Positions 40,460-48,254 are shown, counted from the first letter of the stretch. The stretch is 64,000 nt of DNA from Pseudomonas sp. UMAB-08 (GCF_900095225.1 NZ_LT607415.1:186001-250000), one strand, 5' to 3'. The notes: generated by a model not told the origin, from the letters alone. Made by a program: numbers and translations.

Positions 40460-40685
40460 TCAGGGCGGTACATTGTGTGTCTGTACCAGATGTGTACCAA
40501 TCAGGCTTGTTTCGAGCTTTCCGAGTTCGCGCCAGTCGGTGCTGGCGTTTATCCATCGGGCGTACGTGGATAGTAACATTTGCACGCTACGGCCGAGCTG
40601 ATTGGCGATGAATGCAGGGTCCATGCCCGCCATGAGGCACATGGTAGCGTAGGTGTGACAGCAGTTGCACGGTCGACGCGATCTG
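40460..40685 (-). pseudogene. tyrosine recombinase (phage-type integrase), C-terminal remnant 1
   Basis: Minus-strand reading gives HTYATMCLMAGMDPAFIA, then [19 protein letters not shown] and [10 protein letters not shown], the typical end of phage integrases with the nucleophilic Tyr in STYARW. Everything N-terminal is missing. Two catalytic positions are changed relative to the family pattern: the Arg before HTYAT is Cys (TGT for CGT) and the His of LGH is Arg. Lies between folE and the glycine-rich protein gene; marks one edge of an old insertion. Confidence 0.82.
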
Positions 40686-40700
40686 AACGCCGACGGCAAA

Positions 40701-40723
40701 GAGCCCGGCGTCAGGCCGGGCTC
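40701..40723 (-). terminator. intrinsic terminator of the 126-residue protein gene
   Basis: GAGCCCGGC / GCCGGGCTC stem 15 bases after the minus-strand stop at 40738, followed by TTT on that strand. Confidence 0.75.
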
Positions 40724-40737
40724 GGCTGTGTCACTGC

Positions 40738-41118
40738 CTAGTCGTGGCTGTGAAAAAAATGCGGCTTGCTTACATGCTGCGCTATTTGCCGGTAGGTGCC
40801 GTCGTCGGTTGCCGCCAGAAGCTTCCTGCCATCTTTTAACGTTGCCAAAAACGTCACTTCCTTTTCCTCGCTGGCCAGCATGAAACCTGCTGCGGCGCCT
40901 ACGGGCCCCAACACCAACCCGCCGGCTAATCCAAAGCCGATAGCGTCTGCGGTTTTTTTATTTGACGCTTCGCTGGCTATTTCCAGGGCTTTTATCGCAG
41001 AAACCGAAATCTTGATGCCGGGCCAGGGGTAAAGGGGCGTCGTGAGCGTAATTGAGCCGGAACGGTATTCGCCATCACCTTGAAGAAAATCACCCGCTAG
41101 CGCTTTGATTTTGGCCAT
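40738..41118 (-). CDS. hypothetical protein with glycine-zipper segment
   Basis: 126 residues; no family recognised with confidence. The N-terminal half is a small beta-rich region (FLQGDGEYRSGSITLTTPLY). Residues about 60-83 form a glycine-zipper-like hydrophobic segment (AIGFGLAGGLVLGPVGAAAG). The C-terminal part (TFLATLKDGRKLLAATDDGT) resembles short lipid-bound SHOCT-type proteins but lacks that motif; it ends in a His-rich HFFHSHD. Strong GGAGGATTC precedes the ATG at 41118. Located in an islet with an integrase remnant. Confidence 0.7.
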   Translation of the reverse strand: MAKIKALAGDFLQGDGEYRSGSITLTTPLYPWPGIKISVSAIKALEIASEASNKKTADAIGFGLAGGLVLGPVGAAAGFMLASEEKEVTFLATLKDGRKLLAATDDGTYRQIAQHVSKPHFFHSHD

Positions 41119-41371
41119 GTGGAATCCTCCTTAAGTGCCACTGCAAAAAATATTCAATGCCTTGCAGTGGCATGCGTCAATCCTGGCGGGATGGAAGACA
41201 GTGCCGTCAGTCTGCTTTGGACGCAGGCGTCTGGTGCCTGTCAGGCACGGGATGGATTGTTGATAAAACTCAATACCGCTCCAGCCTCGGGGCGTAAAAC
41301 CACAATAGCAGTGGGAAGCTCGCTGCCAGATGCGAGAAATCAATGAGTCCATAAAAACGCGAGGAACCGCC

Positions 41372-42019
41372 ATGAACGATTTAAGTCTACGCCAGGATAT
41401 TTTGGATGAGCTTGAATTCCAGCCTAACATCGATGCCGTCCACATCGGTGTAGCCGTAGAGAACGGCGTCGTGACACTGACAGGTCATGTCCCAAACTAT
41501 GCACAGAAAATCGCGGCAGAGCGGGCCGTCAAGAGCGTCAAGGGTGTTCGAGCCATTGCCGAGGAAATCGAAGTGCGTTTTCCGAGCGACTTCGTCGTCG
41601 CGGACGACACCATCGCCTCCAGGACGCTGGATGTCATCAGTTGGAACACCGAAGTTCCGGATGACCGGATCAAGGTCAGGGTTCAGGCGGGCTGGGTAAC
41701 GCTGGAAGGCGAAGTGGACTGGCAATTCCAGAAAGAAGCCACTGAACGTGCAGTGCGCAAACTGTCCGGTGTGAAGGGCGTCACCAATCTGCTCACGCTC
41801 AAAGCACGGGTAAATGCTGCGGACGTTCAACGCAAGATTGAAGATGCACTGAAGCGCAATGCTGCCGTCGAGGCTCACGGTATTCACGTCAAAGTCACTG
41901 GCGGCACCGTGAGACTCGAAGGCAAGGTTCATCTCTGGCTTGAACGCCAGGCAGCTGAACAGGCGGCATGGTCCGTCCCTGGCGTGTACAAAGTTGAAGA
42001 TAAGCTAACGATTGGTTGA
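41372..42019 (+). CDS. triple BON-domain protein (OsmY-like)
   Basis: 215 residues made of three BON domains of about 65 residues each (around 8-70, 75-145, 148-215), each with a Val-rich strand pair and a conserved Gly-x-Val turn (NGVVTLTGHVPN, AGWVTLEGEVDW, GGTVRLEGKVHL). No signal peptide is visible, unlike periplasmic OsmY. BON domains bind phospholipid surfaces; this three-repeat cytosolic type is often stress-induced. GAGGAACC precedes the ATG at 41372. Followed by a small coiled-coil gene and a lipoprotein gene on the same strand. Confidence 0.87.
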   Translation: MNDLSLRQDILDELEFQPNIDAVHIGVAVENGVVTLTGHVPNYAQKIAAERAVKSVKGVRAIAEEIEVRFPSDFVVADDTIASRTLDVISWNTEVPDDRIKVRVQAGWVTLEGEVDWQFQKEATERAVRKLSGVKGVTNLLTLKARVNAADVQRKIEDALKRNAAVEAHGIHVKVTGGTVRLEGKVHLWLERQAAEQAAWSVPGVYKVEDKLTIG

Positions 42020-42084
42020 TGCTCGGGGGCCAGACGACGCTCTCCCTGTTCGTCCGGCCCCACGCTATCGAAAGGAGTACGTTA

Positions 42085-42318
42085 ATGAGCGAGAGAAGGC
42101 GAGAGCATCTTCGGCGTATTGCACTGGAGTTAGAGACGCTGCGCGCGAGCATTCATCAGCTAAAGGCGGAAGAAGACGCCGGTTCCGAGCGTTTGCCCGG
42201 CAATAACACGGTTAATCGCCGTCACGCGCTTGAACACGCTTTTGAGGATTTGCGCGACTCCATCAATCACATGGAGGAAGTCTTGGCGACCCTGGCCGAG
42301 GCCACGGGGGAAGTTTAA
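42085..42318 (+). CDS. hypothetical small coiled-coil protein
   Basis: 77 residues, strongly helical and charged (RREHLRRIALELETLRASIH, HAFEDLRDSINHMEEVLATL). No signal or membrane segment. AAAGGAG precedes the ATG at 42085. 65 bases downstream of the BON gene, so plausibly co-transcribed. Family not recognised; similar short proteins accompany BON/stress genes in some Pseudomonas, which I offer only as a hint. Confidence 0.65.
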   Translation: MSERRREHLRRIALELETLRASIHQLKAEEDAGSERLPGNNTVNRRHALEHAFEDLRDSINHMEEVLATLAEATGEV

Positions 42319-42435
42319 AGCCGCCTTCAGCCACCAGGCATTTACCTAACCTTTACAGTCATCGGTTGGCGATACGCGTGCCGTTGATGTCTGAAGTATC
42401 AGGTAATAAATACCTGTCGTGAAGAGAGTGAATGT

Positions 42436-42564
42436 ATGGTGAGTCGAGTAGTGAAACTGGCGATTGTGGTGGCGGTATTGTCGTCCATGTCAGGCTGTTT
42501 CTTTGGACCTTGGCATGACGGTCATGGACACGGTCACCGTTACTATGAGGGTGACCGGCGTTGA
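42436..42564 (+). CDS. small His-rich lipoprotein
   Basis: 42 residues. Lipoprotein signal peptide (SRVVKLAIVVAVLSSMSGC) with a lipobox-like SMSGC placing the lipidated Cys at residue 21. The mature part is about 22 residues: CFFGPWHDGHGHGHRYYEGD, four His interleaved with Gly. A metal-binding surface peptide is possible. Reported because the signal peptide, lipobox and reading frame agree; the Shine-Dalgarno (GAAGAGAGTGA) is moderate. Confidence 0.65.
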   Translation: MVSRVVKLAIVVAVLSSMSGCFFGPWHDGHGHGHRYYEGDRR

Positions 42565-42647
42565 TTGGATCGGATCTGATTCAGTCAGGCTGTGACACTC
42601 CAACAGCCTGACAGGTCCGCACTCACTGAAGGCTGCGACTCAAGGCG

Positions 42648-43205
42648 TTATTCGTCGCGGCCTTCCATCATGGTTCGTTTGAGCATGACGTAAACGGCGC
42701 CCGCGCCGCCGTGTTTAGCCAGGCAAGAGGCAAAGCCCAGCACCTGCGAATGCTGGCGCAGCCATGTGTTGACGTGGCTTTTGATCATCGGGCGTTTACC
42801 ATCCAGGCGCACCGCCTTGCCATGAGTCACGCGCACGCAACGAACTTCCAGCTTGGTCGCTTCGGCCAAAAATTCCCAGAGTGTTTCCCGCGCGACTTCG
42901 ACGCTCATGCCGTGCAGGTCCAGGCCACCCTCGAAACTGATCTGCCCGAGTTTAAGCTTGCGCATCTGACCTTCCTGGACGCCATCACGAGCCCAGCTCA
43001 ACACGTCCTCAGGGCCAACGTCGATCACGAATTGGTCTGACAGGCCATCTATGGTCACCGAGTCAGTGCGCACAGTGGCAGCCTGACGCAGTTTGGCCAG
43101 GTGCTTGCGGTCGGCTTTGGGTTTGCCAACGTCTGCGTGATCGTGCTTGATCGGCTTTACGCCGCGGATCTCGTTTTTAAACAGGGAAAAATCGTCGTCT
43201 TGCAT
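42648..43205 (-). CDS. Smr-domain endonuclease-like protein
   Basis: 185 residues. The C-terminal Smr fold shows GGLDLHGMSVEVARETLWEF, VTHGKAVRLDGKRPMIK and HGGAGAVYVML, matching the stand-alone Smr proteins (SmrA/SmrB group). SmrB homologues cleave mRNA between collided ribosomes; the DLHG motif carries the active-site residues. The N-terminal 80 residues are charged and probably flexible. GGAGG precedes the ATG at 43205. Confidence 0.9.
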   Translation of the reverse strand: MQDDDFSLFKNEIRGVKPIKHDHADVGKPKADRKHLAKLRQAATVRTDSVTIDGLSDQFVIDVGPEDVLSWARDGVQEGQMRKLKLGQISFEGGLDLHGMSVEVARETLWEFLAEATKLEVRCVRVTHGKAVRLDGKRPMIKSHVNTWLRQHSQVLGFASCLAKHGGAGAVYVMLKRTMMEGRDE

Positions 43206-43239
43206 CTAAGCCTCCGCGCAGGAGGGCTAGTTTACCTGC

Positions 43240-43261
43240 GTCACGCCTTGCTCGGCGTGAC
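43240..43261. other. perfect hairpin upstream of the smr gene
   Basis: GTCACGCC-TTGCTC-GGCGTGAC in the 120-base gap between smr and the next minus-strand gene. No T-run, so either a weak terminator of the upstream gene or a leader structure. Confidence 0.4.
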
Positions 43262-43324
43262 TAAAACGTTATTGCTGTGCCCGGCTGCGTTCCCAGTGAG
43301 CGATACGAAGCGGTTTTGTGAGCC

Positions 43325-43645
43325 TCAGTCGTGCTTTTTCATCAGGTGCGGCGCCATGTTCAGCTCACTGGGCCGACGCAAGCGTCGGCGGCAGCGACGC
43401 CATATCGAGACGCCGACATACAGCAGGAACAACCCGATTGCCACCACGAGGCTCGCTCCGCCCGCGCTGGCATTGAGCTCGCCCAGTGCCGGCGGGTGAC
43501 CGATCAGGCTAGCAATACCGGCCATCACCAGTAAGACGCCACTGGTGGCCAACAGTGCTGCAAATGCGGCGCCGAAGCGCATCCGCCAGTTGCGTGGGCC
43601 TTTTGGGCGCAAGCGACGAGCATCGAAACCATCGGATATCTTCAT
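43325..43645 (-). CDS. hypothetical two-helix membrane protein
   Basis: 106 residues with two hydrophobic segments (about 24-47 AAFAALLATSGVLLVMAGIA and 64-82 ASLVVAIGLFLLYVGVSIW) flanked by Arg-rich regions (RRCRRRLRRPSE). GAGAGGAAAT precedes the ATG at 43645. Family not recognised. It sits in the conserved smr-prmB block and is likely core Pseudomonas. Confidence 0.7.
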   Translation of the reverse strand: MKISDGFDARRLRPKGPRNWRMRFGAAFAALLATSGVLLVMAGIASLIGHPPALGELNASAGGASLVVAIGLFLLYVGVSIWRRCRRRLRRPSELNMAPHLMKKHD

Positions 43646-43847
43646 TCCGATTTCCTCTCAGGGTATCGGCGCTCTGACCAGTATATGACCTGGTGGTTCC
43701 CGTTTTGGCGGGAATCAAGGGCTGCGGGGGTGATTAATGGATGGGCGGTTACATCACGTTCGTCACCTTGGCAGAGGTAACGCAGGTGTTTTTCAGGAAC
43801 TGCCGAAGCGATGAGGCCGGGTCAGTTCCTGATGAATCAAGCCGGAG

Positions 43848-44438
43848 TCAGATCAAATCCTTGGTCAGTGCGAGCGTGGCGAAGTTGTCCGCCATGATCG
43901 CCATCTCGGTCTGATGAACCATTTTGGCGCTGATCACGCCCTGCTTGCTGGGCAAGTCGCGGGTTGCGCAGGCGTCTTCCACCAAGGTGCAGCGATAACC
44001 ATAGTCTTTGGCTGCGCGTACGGTGGTGCTGATGCTTGAGTGACTCATGAAGCCGCACACGATCAGGTCCAGAGGCCCCAGGCGTTGCAACAGATCGTGC
44101 AGGCCGGTGCCGTGGAAGGCGTTTGGCAGGAGCTTCTCGACGACCGGCTCTTCTCCTTGAGGCAGGAGCTGGGGTAGGAACTTGCCGCGCTCACCTTGCG
44201 GATCGAACAGACCGCCCACGGTGCCAAGATGGCGCACATGCACGATAGGTCGACCTGCGGCACGGGCAGCGTCCACCAGTTGGCAGATATTGGCCACGGC
44301 CTCATCAATGCCTGTCAGTGCCAGCGGACCACTGACGTACTCCTTCTGCGCATCGATAATGATCAGGCTGGCATTGCTCAGATTAGCCGGCGCGTAACCA
44401 CGGCCACTGAGTTGAAACATCGTTTTTGGGTCGGACAT
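43848..44438 (-). CDS. isochorismatase-like (cysteine hydrolase family) protein lacking the nucleophilic Cys
   Basis: 196 residues. Asp29 (LIIIDAQKEY) and Lys103 (VEKLLPNAF) match two of the three catalytic positions. At the third, where hydrolases read a Cys after MTH-x, this protein reads GFMSHSSISTTVRAA, placing Ser135 at the Cys position. True isochorismatases such as PhzD also lack the Cys, so activity on a vinyl ether or none at all is possible. AGGAG precedes the ATG at 44438. Confidence 0.82.
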   Translation of the reverse strand: MSDPKTMFQLSGRGYAPANLSNASLIIIDAQKEYVSGPLALTGIDEAVANICQLVDAARAAGRPIVHVRHLGTVGGLFDPQGERGKFLPQLLPQGEEPVVEKLLPNAFHGTGLHDLLQRLGPLDLIVCGFMSHSSISTTVRAAKDYGYRCTLVEDACATRDLPSKQGVISAKMVHQTEMAIMADNFATLALTKDLI

Positions 44439-44662
44439 CTGGGGCTCCTGGATGTGGGGCTTTTGTGACATTGTCCTCTGGCTGAGCGGTTCTGTGAATG
44501 GCAACGATTGGAAGTGGCGTGGTTACTGGGCTGCAAGCCATCGGACTGTTTGCGATTCATGTCATTTTGCCTTCAAAGTGGCTTCGAAGGCATCGCAGGT
44601 CGCCAGCTGTCGAGGGGGCGATCAATCGTCTTCAGGGCATCGTTTGTTCAGGCCATGGCTGA

Positions 44663-44668
44663 TAGAAT
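44663..44668 (+). promoter_or_regulatory. candidate -10 element of prmB
   Basis: TAGAAT in GATAGAATCGCCC, 37 bases before the prmB start codon. Confidence 0.4.
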
Positions 44669-44699
44669 CGCCCGTCGTTTTTTCAAGGAGCATGCCCCC

Positions 44700-45608
44700 G
44701 TGATCACTTCCCGCCTGCGCACCCTGCGCGACCATATCCGTTGGGCTGTCAGCCGTTTCCATGGGGAAGATCTGTTTTTTGGTCACGGCACCGACAATGC
44801 CTGGGACGAAGCCCGTCAGTTGGTGCTGGGTGCGGTGCATCTGCCGTGGGAAATTGCCGACAGCTACCTGGATTGCCGTCTGGAGGACGACGAGCTGGTT
44901 AATCTGCAACGCTTGCTCAAACGCCGCATCGACGAACGCATCCCAACCGCTTACCTGCTGGGGGAAGCGTGGTTCTGTAGCCTGTCGTTCATCGTGGACG
45001 AAAGGGTTCTGATCCCTCGCTCACCGATTGGTGAACTGATCGAAAAACGTTTCGAGCCGTGGCTGCCAGTAGATCCGGCACGGATTCTCGACCTGTGCAC
45101 GGGCTCCGGTTGTATCGGCATTGCCTGTGCATTTGAGTTCCCCAACGCTGAAGTGGTATTGGCCGACCTTTCTTTCGAAGCGCTGGAAGTGGCGAATCAG
45201 AACATCGAGCGTCACGGCGTGGATGAGCGCGTCTACACCGTGCAAGGTGATGGTTTCGACGGTTTGCCGGGGCAGCGTTTCGACCTGATCGTCTCCAACC
45301 CGCCTTATGTCGATGCCGAAGATTTCGCCGACATGCCGGATGAATATCAACATGAGCCGGAGCTGGCGCTGGCCTGTGGCGACGACGGACTGAACCTGGT
45401 GCGACGCATGCTCAGTCAGGCGGCGGATCATTTGACCGAGAAGGGCTTGCTGATCATCGAAGTCGGCAACAGCCAGATCCATGTCGAGGCGCTGTACCCG
45501 GAAGTCGACTTCGCCTGGCTGGAGTTCGAGCGGGGAGGGCATGGCGTGTTCATGTTATCGGCCGAGCAATGCCGCGAACATCAAGCGTTGTTCGCTTCAC
45601 GGGTTTGA
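44700..45608 (+). CDS. prmB: 50S ribosomal protein L3 N5-glutamine methyltransferase PrmB
   Basis: 302 residues; SAM-dependent methylation of a Gln side chain in ribosomal protein L3. N-terminal helical substrate domain, SAM motif [13 protein letters not shown] and the catalytic NPPY (IVSNPPYVD) that binds the Gln amide. Start: GTG at 44700 ([13 protein letters not shown]) after AAGGAG fits the family length; the open frame extends upstream to 44508 but without signals. Its last 12 bases overlap the antisense integrase remnant 2. Confidence 0.95.
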   Translation: MITSRLRTLRDHIRWAVSRFHGEDLFFGHGTDNAWDEARQLVLGAVHLPWEIADSYLDCRLEDDELVNLQRLLKRRIDERIPTAYLLGEAWFCSLSFIVDERVLIPRSPIGELIEKRFEPWLPVDPARILDLCTGSGCIGIACAFEFPNAEVVLADLSFEALEVANQNIERHGVDERVYTVQGDGFDGLPGQRFDLIVSNPPYVDAEDFADMPDEYQHEPELALACGDDGLNLVRRMLSQAADHLTEKGLLIIEVGNSQIHVEALYPEVDFAWLEFERGGHGVFMLSAEQCREHQALFASRV

Positions 45609-45942
45609 TCGTAATGAGGGGGGCGTGATACGGCGCCTTCGAGAAAGTGAGAACCCCGGTAAGTTTAGATTTATCGGGGCATCGTCGACCTCAATCCCCA
45701 AGTATCTGACGGTGCTTTCAAGTTTCATGTGACCCAGCAGGAGTTGGACTGCCCTTAGATTCTTCGTTCTACGATAGATCAGGGAGACCTTCGTTCGCCG
45801 CAGCGTGTGGGTGCCGTATATGGCTGGGTCAAGACCAATGTTTGTTACCCAGGCTTTGACTATTCGAGCGTATTGCCTGGTGGAGATGATCTGAGCCGTG
45901 GATCCGGCTCTGAAACAGGCAGTCCTCGTTAGTGGTTTTCAT
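45597..45942 (-). pseudogene. tyrosine recombinase (XerD-like integrase), frameshifted C-terminal remnant 2
   Basis: Minus strand: one frame reads CLFQSRIHGSDHL, then a frameshift, after which another frame reads TRQYARIVKAWVTNIGLD, GTHTLRRTKVSLIYRRTKNL, and LLLGHMKLESTVRYLGIEVD before diverging into an unrelated tail (INLNLPGFS) and a TGA at 45597-45599. HTLRR, LGH and the Tyr of VRYLG are intact, but the N-terminal core-binding domain is gone. It is a site-specific integrase of the short XerC/D-like type and marks the left edge of the second islet. Confidence 0.85.
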
Positions 45943-45943
45943 G

Positions 45944-45973
45944 GCTTGTCCTCCATCTTGAGGGAGGACAAGC
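45944..45973. repeat. 11-bp inverted repeat with outward-facing Shine-Dalgarno/ATG pairs
   Basis: GCTTGTCCTCC-N8-GGAGGACAAGC. Read outward on either strand, GGAGGACAAGC is followed by ATG (minus strand ATG at 45942, via one extra C; plus strand ATG at 45974). The plus-strand frame is 47 codons and not recognised; the minus-strand one is the integrase remnant. Confidence 0.6.
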
Positions 45974-46088
45974 ATGGATCAGTTGCGGTACACGGTCGCT
46001 AACCGGCCAAAAGCGGCTCCTCGACATCCGCGCTTACGGTCTGCCAAAGTATCAACCGCATGCCTCGCCCCTCGCAAAAGAGACCTTC

Positions 46089-46538
46089 ATGATCCGGCCA
46101 GCTCAAGCAAAAGATGAGCCTGCTATCAGACATTGCGCTGAACAGGCCTATGCTCGCTATGTTCCCGAAATAGGTCGCAAACCCGCTCCAATGACTGCCG
46201 ATTTTACGGCGCAGATCGCGGCAGGCATCGTCTACGTGGCGACGGATGAAGACGCCACCTTCCAGGGTTTCGTGGTGTTTTATGCCCAGGAGGAACATGT
46301 CCTTCTGGAAAATGTGGCCGTCCTGCCCAGCGCAGCTGGACGTGGGGTAGGTAAATCACTGATCAGCTTCTGTGAAAACGCCGGCCGACAGCTCGGAATG
46401 AATGCGGTGCATCTTTATACCAACGAGATGATGACCGACAACCTCTCGATTTACCCCAAGCTTGGGTATGTTCAAGTGTCGCTACGCACCGAGCACGGTT
46501 TCAAGCGCGTCTATTTCGAAAAAAGCTTGGTCTCATGA
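46089..46538 (+). CDS. GNAT family N-acetyltransferase
   Basis: 149 residues of the GNAT fold: IRPAQAKDEPAIRHCAEQA start, motif A with acetyl-CoA-binding NVAVLPSAAGRGVGKSL, and C-terminal LGYVQVSLRTEHGFKRVYF. Substrate unknown. The ATG at 46089 has a weak upstream AAGAGA. Located in the accessory islet after prmB. Confidence 0.85.
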   Translation: MIRPAQAKDEPAIRHCAEQAYARYVPEIGRKPAPMTADFTAQIAAGIVYVATDEDATFQGFVVFYAQEEHVLLENVAVLPSAAGRGVGKSLISFCENAGRQLGMNAVHLYTNEMMTDNLSIYPKLGYVQVSLRTEHGFKRVYFEKSLVS

Positions 46539-46863
46539 AGCTTGACGGTGCATTACGTCCAGCTAATTGCGACCGAGCCGTAGCGTTGGGTTATAGGACC
46601 GCTAGGGTAGCAATCGACCCAAAGTGGACGGCGGACGGAGCGATAGCAAATGAGTAGCTATGCTTGGTCTACTGCTGGACTTGATTGAGCAGATTGGGTT
46701 TTCCGTCCATGGTGTATAAACCCCTTCAGCGGTCACCCGACTGTCACAATGTCCGGCCTAGTCAGGGATAGGCGACAGATTAAGGAATGTTATCCACCAA
46801 GCCCGTGAAGGCGTTATCACCCCACTTGGGGGCTATTAGGGTTAGGCCCAAAAGGAGTCCGCC
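46539..46863. other. intergenic stretch in the second islet
   Basis: No convincing gene or RNA seen. There is a small CCCC/GGGG hairpin near 46824-46836 shortly before the next gene's ribosome-binding site. Confidence 0.4.
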
Positions 46864-47268
46864 ATGACCGTAGTCGATCGCCTCAGGTATTTGCGCGTCG
46901 TTCTAGTTTTGGCTGGCCTCGCGTGCCTTGCTCTCTACCCACTTATGTTGTTCTGGCCGTCCGGCTGGGCCTGGCACGTCGGTCACTCGGACTACCCGAT
47001 GATGATCGTTGGCATCTACGCCACACTTGGCGTGTTCTTGATCCTGGCCGCACGTGATCCATTAGCCAATCTGAGCCTAATCTGGTTCACCGTGTGGTCT
47101 AGCGCCGTACACGGGGGAATCATGGCCGTCCAGGCAGTCACCCAGCCGGGGCAAATGGGGCACGTGGCAGGTGACGTGCCGGCGCTCTTCATCGTGGCGG
47201 TTGCCTTGGCCATCTTGACGCCCCGCTCGCAATTGGCCGCTAGGCCCCGGACACACAATGGGGCCTAA
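46864..47268 (+). CDS. small integral membrane protein, DUF6632-like
   Basis: 134 residues with four hydrophobic segments (about 8-32, 45-62, 68-90, 100-118) and motifs YPLMLFWPSGWAW, YPMMIVGIYATLGVFLI and TVWSSAVHGGIMAVQA. The pattern fits the DUF6632 family of small membrane proteins; assignment from memory, not a search. AAAGGAG precedes the ATG at 46864. Function unknown; accessory region. Confidence 0.7.
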   Translation: MTVVDRLRYLRVVLVLAGLACLALYPLMLFWPSGWAWHVGHSDYPMMIVGIYATLGVFLILAARDPLANLSLIWFTVWSSAVHGGIMAVQAVTQPGQMGHVAGDVPALFIVAVALAILTPRSQLAARPRTHNGA

Positions 47269-47612
47269 GAGCAGGTTTGACTGTCAGGGTCGGGACGAAA
47301 ATCGCGTTTCTGCGCAAATTTTTGCGTCTGCTGACAACCAACGCCGACAGATTTTACGTAGCAACGCAGTCTTCAAGACTGTGCCCGCGTTTTTTCACAG
47401 CCTGGGGCGTTTTCTGCCTGTCACGACTGACCTATAAAGGGTCGGCTCCGGTCATTCGTCACGCTAGCTGGAAGCATCGCGCAAGAGATGACGACCGTGG
47501 TCGCACAACCCCAGAAACAACGAAGCCCAGCACTAGTCTGGGCTTTTTCGTGTCAGGATTTCCGAAACCCTAGGTTGCCGCGGCCCTCAACCGAGCCTAC
47601 TACAGGAGCTGT
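47269..47612. other. intergenic stretch with palindrome and terminator
   Basis: No protein gene supported. It holds a 15-bp palindrome CAGTCTT-C-AAGACTG at 47367-47381 and an intrinsic terminator at 47524-47548. A short transcribed RNA between them cannot be ruled out. Confidence 0.45.
47524..47548 (+). terminator. intrinsic terminator
   Basis: AGCCCAG-CACTAGT-CTGGGCT followed by TTTT, 255 bases after the nearest plus-strand stop. The distance suggests an unannotated transcript or read-through from the membrane-protein gene. Confidence 0.8.
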
Positions 47613-47954
47613 CTACCGCTGATCAATTTCGATCTTCTGAGTCGGGTCAGGGCTGTATTTTTGACGTTTCAGCTGCGGATCACCCGAGGCTAGACAAAAG
47701 AAAAATATCTCTGCTTCCCCACAGCCACCGTGTAGAGCGCATTCGCTCGCCTGCATATGGTCGAGGAGGATTTCCCTTTCCAGGGACACACAAAACGCGT
47801 TTGCCTCCTTCAAAGCTTGCCCTTTCGCGGAGGCAGGACCACCGAAAGGAACACGCGTTGAAATCGTGTAGGTGTCTGGGCCAACTTTTATGGGGCCAGA
47901 GTCAGCACATCCCGCCAACATCACCACCGCCAAAGCTCCTACGAACAATTTCAT
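47613..47954 (-). CDS. hypothetical lipoprotein
   Basis: 113 residues with a clear lipoprotein signal (KLFVGALAVVMLAGCADSG, lipidated Cys at residue 16). The mature domain contains VGPDTYTISTRVPFGG, GQALKEANAFC and a CALHGGCGEAEIFFFC cluster; the N-terminal part resembles small lipoproteins of enterobacteria and pseudomonads that carry YTIS-like motifs. GAGGGAACGAT precedes the ATG at 47954. Function unknown. Confidence 0.75.
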   Translation of the reverse strand: MKLFVGALAVVMLAGCADSGPIKVGPDTYTISTRVPFGGPASAKGQALKEANAFCVSLEREILLDHMQASECALHGGCGEAEIFFFCLASGDPQLKRQKYSPDPTQKIEIDQR

Positions 47955-48254
47955 ATCGTTCCCTCGTTAAGACTTGGCGAGACTTTATCACCAACGAGGG
48001 AGCAGCACGAAAGCCGCGTAGGAGTGGGGATCTTCAGGTTCGTGGTCAGCTCTCTATCCAGGTGGAATGTCGACTCCGAGTAACGGCAATCGGCCGTTCT
48101 CTGCCGGTCGTCACTACGGCGCCTGCTGGTCAAGTCCATGCAATTACGCAATCTGACGCACCACCACCGATAGCAACACACAAATCGCAACCTGGTTTTC
48201 TGTGCGACAGCGCGGCGTCGAAGGCTCGGTGGGGCCTCTTGACGCAAGGGAAGC
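47955..48254. other. intergenic stretch ending in a dispersed repeat
   Basis: Nothing coding seen. Its right end (about 48184-48243) is the second copy of the repeat described at 5709-5768. Confidence 0.45.
48184..48243. repeat. dispersed intergenic repeat, copy 2
   Basis: Shares the core GCGACAGCGCGGCGT-GAAG and flanks with the segment near 5709-5768, roughly three quarters identical by eye over about 60 bases. Lies 11 bases past the stop of the next minus-strand gene. Confidence 0.55.

Noticed and set aside
45974..46117. 47-codon frame starting beside the inverted repeat
   Set aside because: Good ribosome-binding site but an Arg/Lys/Pro-rich, unrecognised translation overlapping the GNAT start; kept only as a remark on the repeat.
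47277..47573. 98-codon open frame in the islet
   Set aside because: It passes through the palindrome and the terminator stem and shows no recognisable protein features.
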